From JAWSVE01 sp050789445 (GTDB lineage Bacteria; Pseudomonadota; Gammaproteobacteria; Pseudomonadales; Cellvibrionaceae), in NCBI GenBank assembly GCA_050789445.1, contig JAILXR010000001.1, positions 3,596,001 through 3,660,000 on the forward strand: DNA of 64,000 bases. Reading direction: 5' to 3'. A model generated the notes under the pieces. It had not been told where the DNA came from, did not search any database, and worked only from the letters and a program-made list of their open reading frames with translations. Numbering within the stretch: position 1 is the stretch's first letter; each line of letters starts with the position of its first letter. Positions 54,173 to 63,630 of this stretch are shown here, piece by piece. Position numbers and translations under genes: made by a program.

Positions 54173-56056
54173 TTAATCTAGCTTACCTATGATTTCTTCA
54201 ATCATCCCAAGATCCAACGTCTCTTTACTCAACAACGCTTCAACCAACTTATCCAAATCCCCACGATGCTCCAATAAAACATCTATCGTTTTTTGTTCGG
54301 CTTCTTTTATGATTCTATGAATTTCTTGATCGATTTTTTTGGCGGTCTCTTCACTAAAATCTTTTTCTTGTTGTATTTCGTAACCTAAAAAAGGATGTTC
54401 GGTACCGACTTTAAAATGAATCGGGCCGATGGTGTCGCTCATGCCCCATTGGGTGACCATCATTTTTGCGAGATGGGTTGCTTGTTCTAAATCGTTTGAT
54501 GCGCCGGAACTCATATCATCTAATACAATCTTTTCGGCAACGCGTCCGCCGAGCATGACGGATAAGCGTGTTTCTATATACGATTGTGTGTAGTTGTGGC
54601 GATCTTCTTGTGGCAGTTGTTCTGTTGCGCCTAACGCTCGACCGCGTGGAATAATAGATACTTGCCGAAGTGGATCGCTGTTCGGTAAAAATAAGGCGGC
54701 GATGGCGTGGCCGCTTTCGTGTACGGCGGTGCGTTTTCTTTCGGAGGGATTTAATAAATCTTTTCTTTCTGAGCCCATGATGACTTTGTCGTGGGCTTGA
54801 TTAAAATCATCTCGCGTGACGATGTCTGCTTTTTTTCGTGCGGCGGACAACGCGGCTTCGTTCACGAGGTTGGCTAGATCGGCGCCTGAAAAACCGACAG
54901 TCATGCTGGCGAGTTCTTTTAAATTTACATCGAGTGCGATGGGTACTTTTCGGGTGTGCACTTTTAATATCTCGATGCGTGCATTTTGTTGGGGTAGTTC
55001 GAGTGTCACTTTTCTGTCGAAGCGGCCGGGTCTGAGTAGAGCGGGGTCTAGTACATCGGGGCGATTGGTTGCAGCTAATACCACAACGGCTTCGTCGGCG
55101 GTAAAGCCATCCATCTCGGCAAGAATTTGATTTAATGTTTGTTCTCTTTCATCGTTGCCGCCACCAAGACCTGTACCGCGAACGCGGCCAACGGAATCAA
55201 TCTCGTCAACAAAAATGAGGGAGGGTGCTTTGCTTCTCGCTTCTTTAAACATATCGCGAACGCGTGATGCGCCAACGCCGACAAACATTTCTATAAATTC
55301 TGATCCGCTAATACTAAAAAAAGGAACGCCCGCTTCGTGCGCTGTCGCTTTGGCGAGCATGGTTTTGCCGGTGCCGGGTGGGCCCATTAATAAAATACCC
55401 CGTGGCATTTTTGCGCCGAGCTTTTTAAATTCATCAGGATTTTTTAGAAAATCGATAATTTCTTGTAAGTCTTGTTTTGCACCTTCGACACCTGCGACAT
55501 CGTCGTAACCAATTTCATTGTCTTTGGTTTCAAATAATCGTGCTTTTGATTTTGAAAAGCCGAATAACCCGTCTTTACCGCCACCGCCGCCCATGCGTTG
55601 TTGTAGCATTCGGCTGGAGTAAACAAAAAACGCGAGAATTAGAAGCCAAGGGACTATGCCAATTAATATTTGAAACCATTGCGGTTCAGAAGAGGATTTG
55701 GCGACGATGTTGACATCGTGCTCTTCTAATAGAGGTAACAGGTCTGCGTCTGCTGTTGCAGGTAATACCGTTCGGAATTCTTTTGGTTTGTCGATTTCAC
55801 CGTCGACATAGACACCTAAAATTTGATCGCCTTTAAATGTTACTGTCGCGACTTGGTTGGCGTCGATGGCATTTTTAAATTCTGTGTAGGAAATTTCTGT
55901 AGTTTTAGAACTCGATAACCCTGAAAAAATGGAGTAAACAGCAAAGACCATCATGAACCATATTAATGTGTGAGCATCAAATGGGTGTGGTGCTTTAGGC
56001 GGTACGGGATCTGAATGATTACCTGTGTTTTTATTTTGATCTTCGCTGTTTGTCAT
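54173..56056 (-). CDS. ftsH: FtsH-type ATP-dependent zinc metalloprotease
   Basis: 627 residues, inner-membrane AAA+ protease. Two TM helices (about 30-48 and 128-146) flank a periplasmic domain. Walker A is GPPGTGKT, Walker B LIFVDEIDSVG, the second region of homology DPALLRPGRFDRKVTLELP, and the zinc site HESGHAIAALFLP. It degrades membrane and some soluble proteins. The N terminus is extended by about 28 polar residues before TM1, and the usual rrmJ/ftsJ neighbour is missing, so this may be a second FtsH rather than the housekeeping copy. It is 20 bases downstream of the PfkB kinase. Confidence 0.92.
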   Translation of the reverse strand: MTNSEDQNKNTGNHSDPVPPKAPHPFDAHTLIWFMMVFAVYSIFSGLSSSKTTEISYTEFKNAIDANQVATVTFKGDQILGVYVDGEIDKPKEFRTVLPATADADLLPLLEEHDVNIVAKSSSEPQWFQILIGIVPWLLILAFFVYSSRMLQQRMGGGGGKDGLFGFSKSKARLFETKDNEIGYDDVAGVEGAKQDLQEIIDFLKNPDEFKKLGAKMPRGILLMGPPGTGKTMLAKATAHEAGVPFFSISGSEFIEMFVGVGASRVRDMFKEARSKAPSLIFVDEIDSVGRVRGTGLGGGNDEREQTLNQILAEMDGFTADEAVVVLAATNRPDVLDPALLRPGRFDRKVTLELPQQNARIEILKVHTRKVPIALDVNLKELASMTVGFSGADLANLVNEAALSAARKKADIVTRDDFNQAHDKVIMGSERKDLLNPSERKRTAVHESGHAIAALFLPNSDPLRQVSIIPRGRALGATEQLPQEDRHNYTQSYIETRLSVMLGGRVAEKIVLDDMSSGASNDLEQATHLAKMMVTQWGMSDTIGPIHFKVGTEHPFLGYEIQQEKDFSEETAKKIDQEIHRIIKEAEQKTIDVLLEHRGDLDKLVEALLSKETLDLGMIEEIIGKLD

Positions 56057-56076
56057 AAGTTCTCATTGTTACTTAG

Positions 56077-57078
56077 TTAGATGACTGATGATTTAATGTC
56101 TAAATGTTGTTCTGCATGTAAGCGCGGCCCAAATTGCGTGACCAATTTGGCAGAGGCTGCACTGGCTAAATTGCCTGCCACTTCAAAGTTATGCCCTTGC
56201 GTGATGGCATATAAAAAAGCACCGGCAAATAAATCGCCTGCGCCGTTTGTATCAATTGCTTTTACGGGATGTGATTTGATGTTGATGTATTTGCCGCCAT
56301 CAAATAACAATGCGCCTTCAGCGCCTAATGTAATTGCAAAACTGTTTGAGATTTTTTTCAATGCTTCTGCGGCATTTTCTATCGATGAGGTTTCTGTAAA
56401 GCCCATGGCTTCGTCACCGTTACAAAATAATAAATCGACTTTGTTGCCGATCATTTCTTTTAAACCATCACCAAAAAATTGAACCATGGCTGGGTCAGAC
56501 AAGCTTAGCGATGTTTTTACATTGGCTTGTTCTGCAATTTCTCGCAATTTAATCGCGGCTGCTTTTCCTGTCGGTGAGGAAACGAGATAACCTTCGATAT
56601 ACACATAATCAGAATTTTTGACAGCGTCTTCATGTATTTCATTGATTGATAATGTTTCGCTGATGCCAAGATAGGTGTTCATGGTTCTTTCAGCATCGGG
56701 TGTGATCATCACTAAGCATTTACCGGTAATGCCTTTTTCAAGTTTGCCGTTGTGGTGGTAATCGACGCCAGCATTTTTAAGATCGTTCAAATAAAACTCG
56801 CCGTTTTCATCATCGGCCACTTTGCAAGAATAAAAACTGTTGCTGCCAAAATAGCTGGCGGCGATGATGGTGTTGCAAGCAGATCCACCGGATGCACGCT
56901 TAGAGGCGATAAGATGATCAGCGAGATGATCCATTAATTCATGTTGACGATTTTCATCAACCAATGTCATCACACCTTTGTCTATCTTGTATTGCGCTAG
57001 ATCACTGTCGATGACTTCTATTTCTGTATCGACCAGTGCCGCGCCAATGCCGTAGATGTGATATTGCTTTGTTGTCAT
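56077..57078 (-). CDS. PfkB-family kinase, adenosine-kinase-like
   Basis: 333 residues from ATG 57078; the open frame to 57120 adds 14 residues without homology. The ribokinase fold is marked by GGSACNTIIAASYFG-like SGGSACNTI and the catalytic segment DTNGAGDLFAGAFLYAIT, where the GAGD aspartate is the base. The opening YHIYGIGAALVDTEIEV matches bacterial adenosine-kinase-like members. Sugar or nucleoside specificity is not certain. It precedes ftsH in the same orientation and is divergent from mrcB. Confidence 0.88.
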   Translation of the reverse strand: MTTKQYHIYGIGAALVDTEIEVIDSDLAQYKIDKGVMTLVDENRQHELMDHLADHLIASKRASGGSACNTIIAASYFGSNSFYSCKVADDENGEFYLNDLKNAGVDYHHNGKLEKGITGKCLVMITPDAERTMNTYLGISETLSINEIHEDAVKNSDYVYIEGYLVSSPTGKAAAIKLREIAEQANVKTSLSLSDPAMVQFFGDGLKEMIGNKVDLLFCNGDEAMGFTETSSIENAAEALKKISNSFAITLGAEGALLFDGGKYINIKSHPVKAIDTNGAGDLFAGAFLYAITQGHNFEVAGNLASAASAKLVTQFGPRLHAEQHLDIKSSVI

Positions 57079-57403
57079 AATTTTGCCCGTATTTGCGTTA
57101 TTTCGGCTGTAGATTGCCATATTTGTTTGAGAAAGTATCTAAGTCTTAAAAGCCGTTATTATCCGGTTTTATCTCGCTGGGATAAAGTACCGTGGAGGAG
57201 TTCTCGAAAAAAACGACTGACACCAGTACACTATCATATGGCGCCATATTTTTTTATGTGCCGAATGCAAACTAATAAGATCTATCGATGTCATATTCGT
57301 CTGGTCTTGCCTATGAAAATCTTGCCAATCTGAATGTTGTAACGTAAGAGTCGTGCCGCGAATATCCGTGAAAGCATCCGTAAAAATTTTAAGTTAGCGA
57401 TAT
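57079..57403. promoter_or_regulatory. Divergent region between PfkB kinase and mrcB
   Basis: 325 bases without a gene. TGCAAACTAA at 57266-57275 repeats one arm of the 23-bp palindrome at 32244, but singly, so this may be chance. Nothing else stands out. Confidence 0.35.
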
Positions 57404-59758
57404 ATGCCAAAAACTACAAAAAAAACCTCTCCTAAAAAGAAACCTGTTACTCGTGGTAAGTCGACTCGAAAAACGTCTGCAAAAAAATCAACTAAACGTG
57501 CTTGGTATAACCCACTACGCTGGTGGAAGTTGTGGGTAGTGTTTATTGCCATCTTTGCTTTGGGTGTCGCTTATCTTGATCATGTTGTTCGTTCTAAATT
57601 TGATGGAAAAAAATGGGAACTTCCTGCTCGTGTTTACGCGAGACCGTTAGAGCTTTATGAAGGGCTGACATTAAATCGCGATCAGTTGGTTGAAGAGTTA
57701 GAAGGGTTGGGTTACCAGCGAACTAAAAAACCCACCAAACCGGGGCAATTTACGTCGAACGTTTTTGGTATCAGTGGTTATACGCGAGGCTTTTCTTTTT
57801 GGGATAAAGAAGAAAAAGCGCAAGGTTTTAGGGCGTATCTTGTTGGCAATACGATTTCACGATTGGATGATTTGAATGGGAATTCTTTGCCGATAGTGCG
57901 TTTGGAACCACAAGAAATTGGTGGAATCTATCCGGGCAAAAATGAAGATCGCTCGTTAGTTCGCCTACAAGATATTCCGCCGTTGTTAGGCGAGGCGTTA
58001 ATTGCAGTAGAAGATCGATATTTTCTAGAGCATCATGGTGTGTCACCACGGGCAATTATTCGAGCGGCTATTGCAAATATTCGTTCTGGTGGTGTGGTAC
58101 AAGGTGGCAGTACGTTGACTCAGCAGCTGGTAAAAAACTTTTATTTGAGCCGTACACAAAGTTTTTCTCGTAAATTAATAGAAGCGATTATGTCGCTGCA
58201 ATTGGATTTTTATTACAGCAAAGCTGAAATATTAGAGACTTATATTAACGAAGTGTATTTGGGGCAAGCGGGTGCAAGGGCGATTCATGGTTTTGCGCTT
58301 GGATCACAACATTATTTTCGTCAACCGCTGAATGAATTAAAGTTACACCAGATAGCCTTATTGGTGGGTGAGGTGAAGGGTGCATCGTATTACAACCCTT
58401 GGCGACGGCCAGAGCGCGCGAAAGAGCGTCGTGATTTAGTGTTACAAATTATGAATACATCAGAATTAATTTCTGATGAAGAAATGCAAAAAGCGCAACA
58501 ACTCCCGTTAGATGTTGTAGAAAAACCAGGTAATAGCCTTTATGAATATCCGGCGTTTATTGATTTAGTCAAAAGACAATTAAAGGTTAATTATAAAGAA
58601 GAAGATTTACGTAGTGAGGGTTTGCGGATATTTACAACGTTGTCGCCGACAGTGCAGCGCTCAGCCCAAGTCGCATTAACCAATAGATTAAAAACGTTAG
58701 AAAAAAGTTTTAATGTGAATGATGACGAACTGCAAGGCGCTGTCGTGGTTACTGGTGTCGGTAGTGGCGAAATCTTAGCGTTGGTTGGCGATCGTAATAG
58801 CGGTTTTATGGGCTTTAATCGCGCATTATCAGCGAAAAGATCCATTGGTTCGTTAGCAAAACCGGCTGTGTTTTTAACGGCGCTTTCGCAACCAGAAAAA
58901 TATTCTTTAGTCTCAAAAATAGATGACACGCCGATTAGTATCGCTGGTGAAGATGGTGTTCTTTGGAAGCCACAAAACTTTTCTCGGCAATCTCATGGTG
59001 AGGTTTCGTTACTTGAGGCGTTGGCGTTATCGTACAATCAGGCAACAGCGCGCTTAGGTATGAATGTGGGCGTGGATGCTGTGGTAAAAACATTGAATGA
59101 TTTGGGTGTTGATGAAAAAATTTCACCACTGCCTTCATTATTTTTAGGTGCCATTGATTTAACACCGTTTCAAGTGAGCGGTATGTATCAAACTATTGCG
59201 TCAGAAGGTGTGCATACACCGCAGCGAGCTATTCGTTATGTTCTCGATGCGACGGGTGTTCCGCTCAATCGTTACCCGCTTGATTCGCAAACGCGTTTTT
59301 CTCCCGAGACGGTACATGTTTTAAATTTCGGATTACAAACGACGATGCGTTCGGGAACAGGGCGTTCGGCTTATCAGATATTACCTAGTGATCTAAATGT
59401 GGCCGGAAAAACGGGAACATCTAATGAGCAAAGGGATAGTTGGTTTGCAGGTTTTAGTAGTGATCATCTTGCCGTTGTGTGGGTGGGTCGTGATGATAAT
59501 GGCCCAACACCTCTTACGGGTGCAAATGGCGCTTTAAAAGTGTGGTCTGATCTTATGGTGTCTATCCCGACACGTCCTATTACGCCATTAAGAACCCCAA
59601 ATGTGAGTTATTACAACGTTAATTTGAACGAGGGCAAGCTGGTGAAAGAGGGTTGTGATACGGGTATGGCGATTCCATTTATTAATGGCAGTGAGCCAGA
59701 TCAATTTGGTCGGTGTAAACGATCTTCTTTTGGAGATGCTTCACTCTTTGAAGAATAA
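57404..59758 (+). CDS. mrcB: Bifunctional penicillin-binding protein 1b
   Basis: 784 residues. A Lys/Thr-rich cytoplasmic tail and a TM helix (about 45-62) are followed by a UB2H-like domain, the GT51 transglycosylase and the transpeptidase. The glycosyltransferase glutamate is Glu203 in AVEDRYFLEHHG, with GGSTLTQQLVKNF. The transpeptidase has the nucleophile Ser483 in SLAK (IGSLAKP), SYNQA as the second motif and KTGTSNEQRDSWFAGF as the third. It polymerises and cross-links peptidoglycan; activation by LpoB is expected. A small TPR lipoprotein follows 80 bases downstream. Confidence 0.95.
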   Translation: MPKTTKKTSPKKKPVTRGKSTRKTSAKKSTKRAWYNPLRWWKLWVVFIAIFALGVAYLDHVVRSKFDGKKWELPARVYARPLELYEGLTLNRDQLVEELEGLGYQRTKKPTKPGQFTSNVFGISGYTRGFSFWDKEEKAQGFRAYLVGNTISRLDDLNGNSLPIVRLEPQEIGGIYPGKNEDRSLVRLQDIPPLLGEALIAVEDRYFLEHHGVSPRAIIRAAIANIRSGGVVQGGSTLTQQLVKNFYLSRTQSFSRKLIEAIMSLQLDFYYSKAEILETYINEVYLGQAGARAIHGFALGSQHYFRQPLNELKLHQIALLVGEVKGASYYNPWRRPERAKERRDLVLQIMNTSELISDEEMQKAQQLPLDVVEKPGNSLYEYPAFIDLVKRQLKVNYKEEDLRSEGLRIFTTLSPTVQRSAQVALTNRLKTLEKSFNVNDDELQGAVVVTGVGSGEILALVGDRNSGFMGFNRALSAKRSIGSLAKPAVFLTALSQPEKYSLVSKIDDTPISIAGEDGVLWKPQNFSRQSHGEVSLLEALALSYNQATARLGMNVGVDAVVKTLNDLGVDEKISPLPSLFLGAIDLTPFQVSGMYQTIASEGVHTPQRAIRYVLDATGVPLNRYPLDSQTRFSPETVHVLNFGLQTTMRSGTGRSAYQILPSDLNVAGKTGTSNEQRDSWFAGFSSDHLAVVWVGRDDNGPTPLTGANGALKVWSDLMVSIPTRPITPLRTPNVSYYNVNLNEGKLVKEGCDTGMAIPFINGSEPDQFGRCKRSSFGDASLFEE

Positions 59759-59838
59759 AATTTGTTACATTTTTACAATTGATACTCAGGTAATCTATTA
59801 TGATTCGGGTTTTCATTATTCATAACTGAGTTTCTTCT

Positions 59839-60249
59839 ATGCGGTCATTTGTGCGCTTTTATTTTAGTCTCGCTATATTTCTTTGTGTTGGTCTTGTTGG
59901 CTGTGTTCAGCAATCATCAATAGAGACTTCAGAAGTTGAAATTGAAGAGGAGGGCCCTCAGTCTGAGTTGCCAACGTCATCGCGTGCTGTCCAAAACATG
60001 GTGGTAGAGTCGAATAAGCTGCTGGCTAATGGCGATTGGGAAGGCGCTATTGCTATGGCAGAGCGTGGGATGAGAATTGATAGGCGGATTCCAGAGCTTT
60101 ATCTAGTGATAGCTAAGGGATATGCAGGTTTAGAAGACTTTTCTCGCGCCAACCAGTTCGCTCAGCAAGGATTACGATATGCCGAGAAAAGTAGTAGCGA
60201 AGAGGTGATTGAGAGTTTGAGGCATTTAGAGGGCTTAAAAGGCCAATAA
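59839..60249 (+). CDS. TPR-containing lipoprotein
   Basis: 136 residues with a signal peptide ending in the lipobox GLVGC. The mature protein has about two TPR units: NKLLANGDWEGAIAMAERGM and PELYLVIAKGYAGLEDFSRA with NQFAQQGLRYA. Similar short lipoproteins next to mrcB in gammaproteobacteria have been linked to PBP1b, the role played by LpoB in enterobacteria; here that link is inferred only from position. It has no LpoB sequence features. Confidence 0.8.
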   Translation: MRSFVRFYFSLAIFLCVGLVGCVQQSSIETSEVEIEEEGPQSELPTSSRAVQNMVVESNKLLANGDWEGAIAMAERGMRIDRRIPELYLVIAKGYAGLEDFSRANQFAQQGLRYAEKSSSEEVIESLRHLEGLKGQ

Positions 60250-60728
60250 TTCTTCTAATTGTGCTCCTTTTGAGTTTGTCTGGCGGCTAGGTGTAGCAGT
60301 ACTTTGAAATTTGCTAGTTGATTGTTTTACTTAATATTTCTGCTTGTAGCACTTACTTGCAATGAGTTGTTCTACCTATAAGTACTCCTAGCGGTCATTC
60401 AGCCCCTTTAATCCCCCTCTCAGCCGTCGCATTTTATGACCTAGTTCTCCTTTAGTGCTAATATTTGACTGTTTTGAATCCCTCTTGCATCAACCTAGAG
60501 CTGAAGGCTCTGTTTTACCTGTATTTGTTGCTGAGGTTGGGTGAAAAGAATAAGTATTTGTATCAGCTTGAATTATTATGAGTTTCATCCCCAAAGACGA
60601 CTGGGACTGGACTATCATTAATCAATGGTATTGAAAAATAGAACAAACTGAACAAAACGTAACATCATATCAATAGCATCTTTTATTGATGATCAATGAA
60701 CGAATGGTTAACTCTAACTTGGAATATT
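60250..60728. other. Gene-free stretch upstream of the DUF1631 gene
   Basis: 479 bases with no coding frame and no clear hairpin. The promoter of the DUF1631-PilZ pair is expected here. Confidence 0.4.
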
Positions 60729-63227
60729 ATGAACGATAACCGTCACGGCTCTAATAACTCTCACCTAAGCTCAGTTGGTCAATACCCAGAAGCTGCTGTG
60801 ATTGAGCATTTAAAAAGATGCCAGAAGATTGCTGCGGAGCAATCCGAAGATATCTTTAAGCACTTCATGTCGTCATTAGATGCAAAATTGTTAGAGTTTT
60901 CTGACAGCGCGAAAACAAATCAAGAAGTGAGTCGCCTTCAAGATACGATCAGAGAATTTCGTTCTAAAGGAAAAGAATTTCAACGTCAGTTTATAAATCA
61001 TCTCGCTGATGGTTTTGTGAAATTTAAATCAAAAAAATTAAATACAAAAACAGGGGAAGACAAATACAAAAGCGATATGTTGTCTCTTGTTGATAATTCA
61101 GACTTGGAAGAAACAATCGCTGTCTCTTCTGTTGTTCATCGTGCCGATGAGCAATACAGTGAAACTCTATGGTATTTAAATCAACGCTTTGCTGTGTTGA
61201 ATGGTGGTGAAACGGTATCAGAACCTAATAACCCTATTAGCCCAATACAATTTTGCGAATCCTTACGTCGGGCATTAAAAGTGTTGTCCATTGATACCAA
61301 AGCAAAAATCATTACTTATAAAATATTTGATAAAGAATTTATTAGTCGTATTGGAAGTGTCTTTGCTGAGATGAATCAGTATTTGGCCAGAGAAGGTATT
61401 CTTGCAAACCTACGATACGATGCTGCAACTGCTCGTGCTCAACAAGCAAATACATCGGTTGATTTACCGTTACCAAGTTTTGATGAGCCAACACAGGGTG
61501 AGCCGGAGTATCAACAGCAGTCTGCTGCTGAAGTATCGTTACCAATGCAACAGTCATCGCCTTTTCAATCGCAACCACTTCCAGCTTCAAGTATTGTCGC
61601 GACTCCTGATGCAACTGCTCCTCCTGGAGAGTATCAAGGCGGCCTTGTCGATGCGATTCGTGTATTACAGAATCATATAAACACTGTTACTGCTACTTCT
61701 ACACCATCTGGTCCACAAGGTTTGGTAGCGAATTCATCGCCACCGCCACAATCGTTTAGTAATCCTCAAGTCTCTCCTGAAAATAGTGCAGTTGCGAGCG
61801 CTGGTGGAGCAGCAGCTCCGGGTGGAATGGTTGCCACGGGTTCGGTTTATTCGAATACACAATTAGTTTCAGCGCTGCAAAACTTACAAACACAAGCTTT
61901 TACCTCTACAGCAGGATTGGTTGATACGCCTACAGGTGAAATGCAAGCGATTACACCTCAGACAATAGAAGCTGTTAATCAAAACCTCGTCAATCAATTA
62001 CAAGAAGAAGCCGACGACGGAAAGGTTGATGACGTTGATATGCATACCATTGAGTTGGTGGGAATGTTGTTTGAATACATGTTGTCTGATGATCACCTCC
62101 CTGATTCTATTAAAGCAATTTTGAGTTATTTGCATACACCATTTTTGAAAGTGGCATTCTTAGATAAAACTTTCTTTGAGAAAACAGAGCATCCCGCGCG
62201 CTTGTTATTAAATGATCTTGCTGAAGCAGGCACTAAGTGGGTTAGTAACGATGGTACTTCTCAATACGAAATTTATACAAAAGTTAAACAAGTTGTTTCT
62301 CGAGTATTAGAAGATTTTGAAAAAGATGTACGTTTATTTGCAGAATTGCTTTTAGAGTTTAGTTCTTACGTTAAGAAAATTTCTCGTCGCCAAGACCTGA
62401 TGGAAAAGCGGGTGATGGAGAAAGTTCAAGGCGAAGAAAAACTGCGTGAAGTGAAAATGCGTGTGAACAAAGAGGTTCGTTCGCGGACGGATGGGAACGA
62501 ACTACCTTCTGCTGTTTTACTTCTTCTATTGCAGCCTTGGTCAGATTATTTGGCATTTTTGTTATTACGCTATGGCGATCAGTCCGACTTGTGGGGCAAA
62601 GCGATTGGTGCCGTTGATGATTTGTTGTGGAGTATTCAAGCTAAGACTGACCCTGCTGAAAAAGCGCGTCACGAAGATATGCTGGATGATTTACTCGACG
62701 TAATTGATAGCGGTTTTGAAACTATCGGCTATGATCAAGCTAAGGGTAAAAAATTAATTGAAGCGATTGTTTCGTTGCAACAAATGGCTCTTCAGAGCCA
62801 GGAAATTGAAGCTGCTCCAGAACCAGAGCGTGAGAAGTTGGAGTCTATGGCCGCTGAGAAAGCAGGTCATCCAGAAGAGCCTTTAGAAGAAGCTACTCCG
62901 GAAGAAGCTAAGATGGTTGAGAATTTGAAAATGATCGAATTTGGAACTTGGTTCGAATTTGATGGTGGTAAACGTTTAAAAGTGGCTTGGTATAATTCTA
63001 AGACGATGCACTACATGCTTGTCGATCAAATGGGCAAAAAAGTGGCAATGCAATCTGGGTTGGAATTAGCAAAAGGCATGTTGTCGGGAGCAACGAAAGT
63101 TATTGCCGGTAGTTCTAAGCCATTCTTTGAGCGAGCGCTAGAAAATATTTTCCAAAACCTCAATGCAAAAGCCGAAGCGTTAAGCCCAGAAGCTTCGTCG
63201 CCTGAGGAATCACAGATAGAGGAATGA
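60729..63227 (+). CDS. DUF1631 family protein
   Basis: About 832 residues from ATG 60729 (TTGGA nearby); ATG 60696 adds 11 residues and is equally possible. Cytoplasmic and helical, with a Pro/Gln/Ser-rich linker from about 235 to 380 and the DUF1631 core in the C-terminal half: IELVGMLFEYMLSDDHLPDS, ILSYLHTPFLKVAFLDKTFF and LLLQPWSDYLAFLLLRYGDQ. A charged segment near 680-720 precedes a final RKLKVAWYNSKTM-like strand region resembling PilZ neighbours. Function is unproven. It is followed at once by a PilZ gene, suggesting a c-di-GMP-linked pair. Confidence 0.87.
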   Translation: MNDNRHGSNNSHLSSVGQYPEAAVIEHLKRCQKIAAEQSEDIFKHFMSSLDAKLLEFSDSAKTNQEVSRLQDTIREFRSKGKEFQRQFINHLADGFVKFKSKKLNTKTGEDKYKSDMLSLVDNSDLEETIAVSSVVHRADEQYSETLWYLNQRFAVLNGGETVSEPNNPISPIQFCESLRRALKVLSIDTKAKIITYKIFDKEFISRIGSVFAEMNQYLAREGILANLRYDAATARAQQANTSVDLPLPSFDEPTQGEPEYQQQSAAEVSLPMQQSSPFQSQPLPASSIVATPDATAPPGEYQGGLVDAIRVLQNHINTVTATSTPSGPQGLVANSSPPPQSFSNPQVSPENSAVASAGGAAAPGGMVATGSVYSNTQLVSALQNLQTQAFTSTAGLVDTPTGEMQAITPQTIEAVNQNLVNQLQEEADDGKVDDVDMHTIELVGMLFEYMLSDDHLPDSIKAILSYLHTPFLKVAFLDKTFFEKTEHPARLLLNDLAEAGTKWVSNDGTSQYEIYTKVKQVVSRVLEDFEKDVRLFAELLLEFSSYVKKISRRQDLMEKRVMEKVQGEEKLREVKMRVNKEVRSRTDGNELPSAVLLLLLQPWSDYLAFLLLRYGDQSDLWGKAIGAVDDLLWSIQAKTDPAEKARHEDMLDDLLDVIDSGFETIGYDQAKGKKLIEAIVSLQQMALQSQEIEAAPEPEREKLESMAAEKAGHPEEPLEEATPEEAKMVENLKMIEFGTWFEFDGGKRLKVAWYNSKTMHYMLVDQMGKKVAMQSGLELAKGMLSGATKVIAGSSKPFFERALENIFQNLNAKAEALSPEASSPEESQIEE

Positions 63228-63230
63228 AGT

Positions 63231-63587
63231 ATGCAAGATTCTAATGTGCCATCTAACAAGCGAACCTTGCGACGAAATTATTTGTCGGATCCAGTCAATG
63301 TGTATGATCGGCCGAGCCAAGCGTTTCTCGGTAGGCTTGTTAATATTCATTCAGAAGGTCTTTTGATTATGGGGAACTACCCATTTGAAGACGGACGAGT
63401 TTATGAGATTGAGCTGCGCTTGCCTGAAGAAGTTAACGGGAAATCAAAAGTATCATTAGGTATTGATTGTTTGTGGACTCAAACCGAAGATGGCAATGTG
63501 GCTTATTGGGCTGGTTGTAGAATAATAGATATCTCTGATGATGCTATTAGCGACATCAATGTATTAATTGAAAAGTTTGGCGAATAA
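63231..63587 (+). CDS. PilZ-domain protein (c-di-GMP receptor candidate)
   Basis: 118 residues. The N-terminal RRNYLSDPVNVYDR carries the arginines in the place of the RxxxR c-di-GMP motif and LVNIHSEGLLIMG matches the D/N-x-S-x-x-G motif. The RxxxR is written RTLRR, a usable variant. It starts three bases after the DUF1631 stop with GAGG upstream, so the two are translationally coupled. No flagellar or pilus gene is adjacent. Confidence 0.88.
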   Translation: MQDSNVPSNKRTLRRNYLSDPVNVYDRPSQAFLGRLVNIHSEGLLIMGNYPFEDGRVYEIELRLPEEVNGKSKVSLGIDCLWTQTEDGNVAYWAGCRIIDISDDAISDINVLIEKFGE

Positions 63588-63630
63588 AGCCAAATTTTTC
63601 AATTAAAGGTTCGATTTAGTCATCAAAGTT

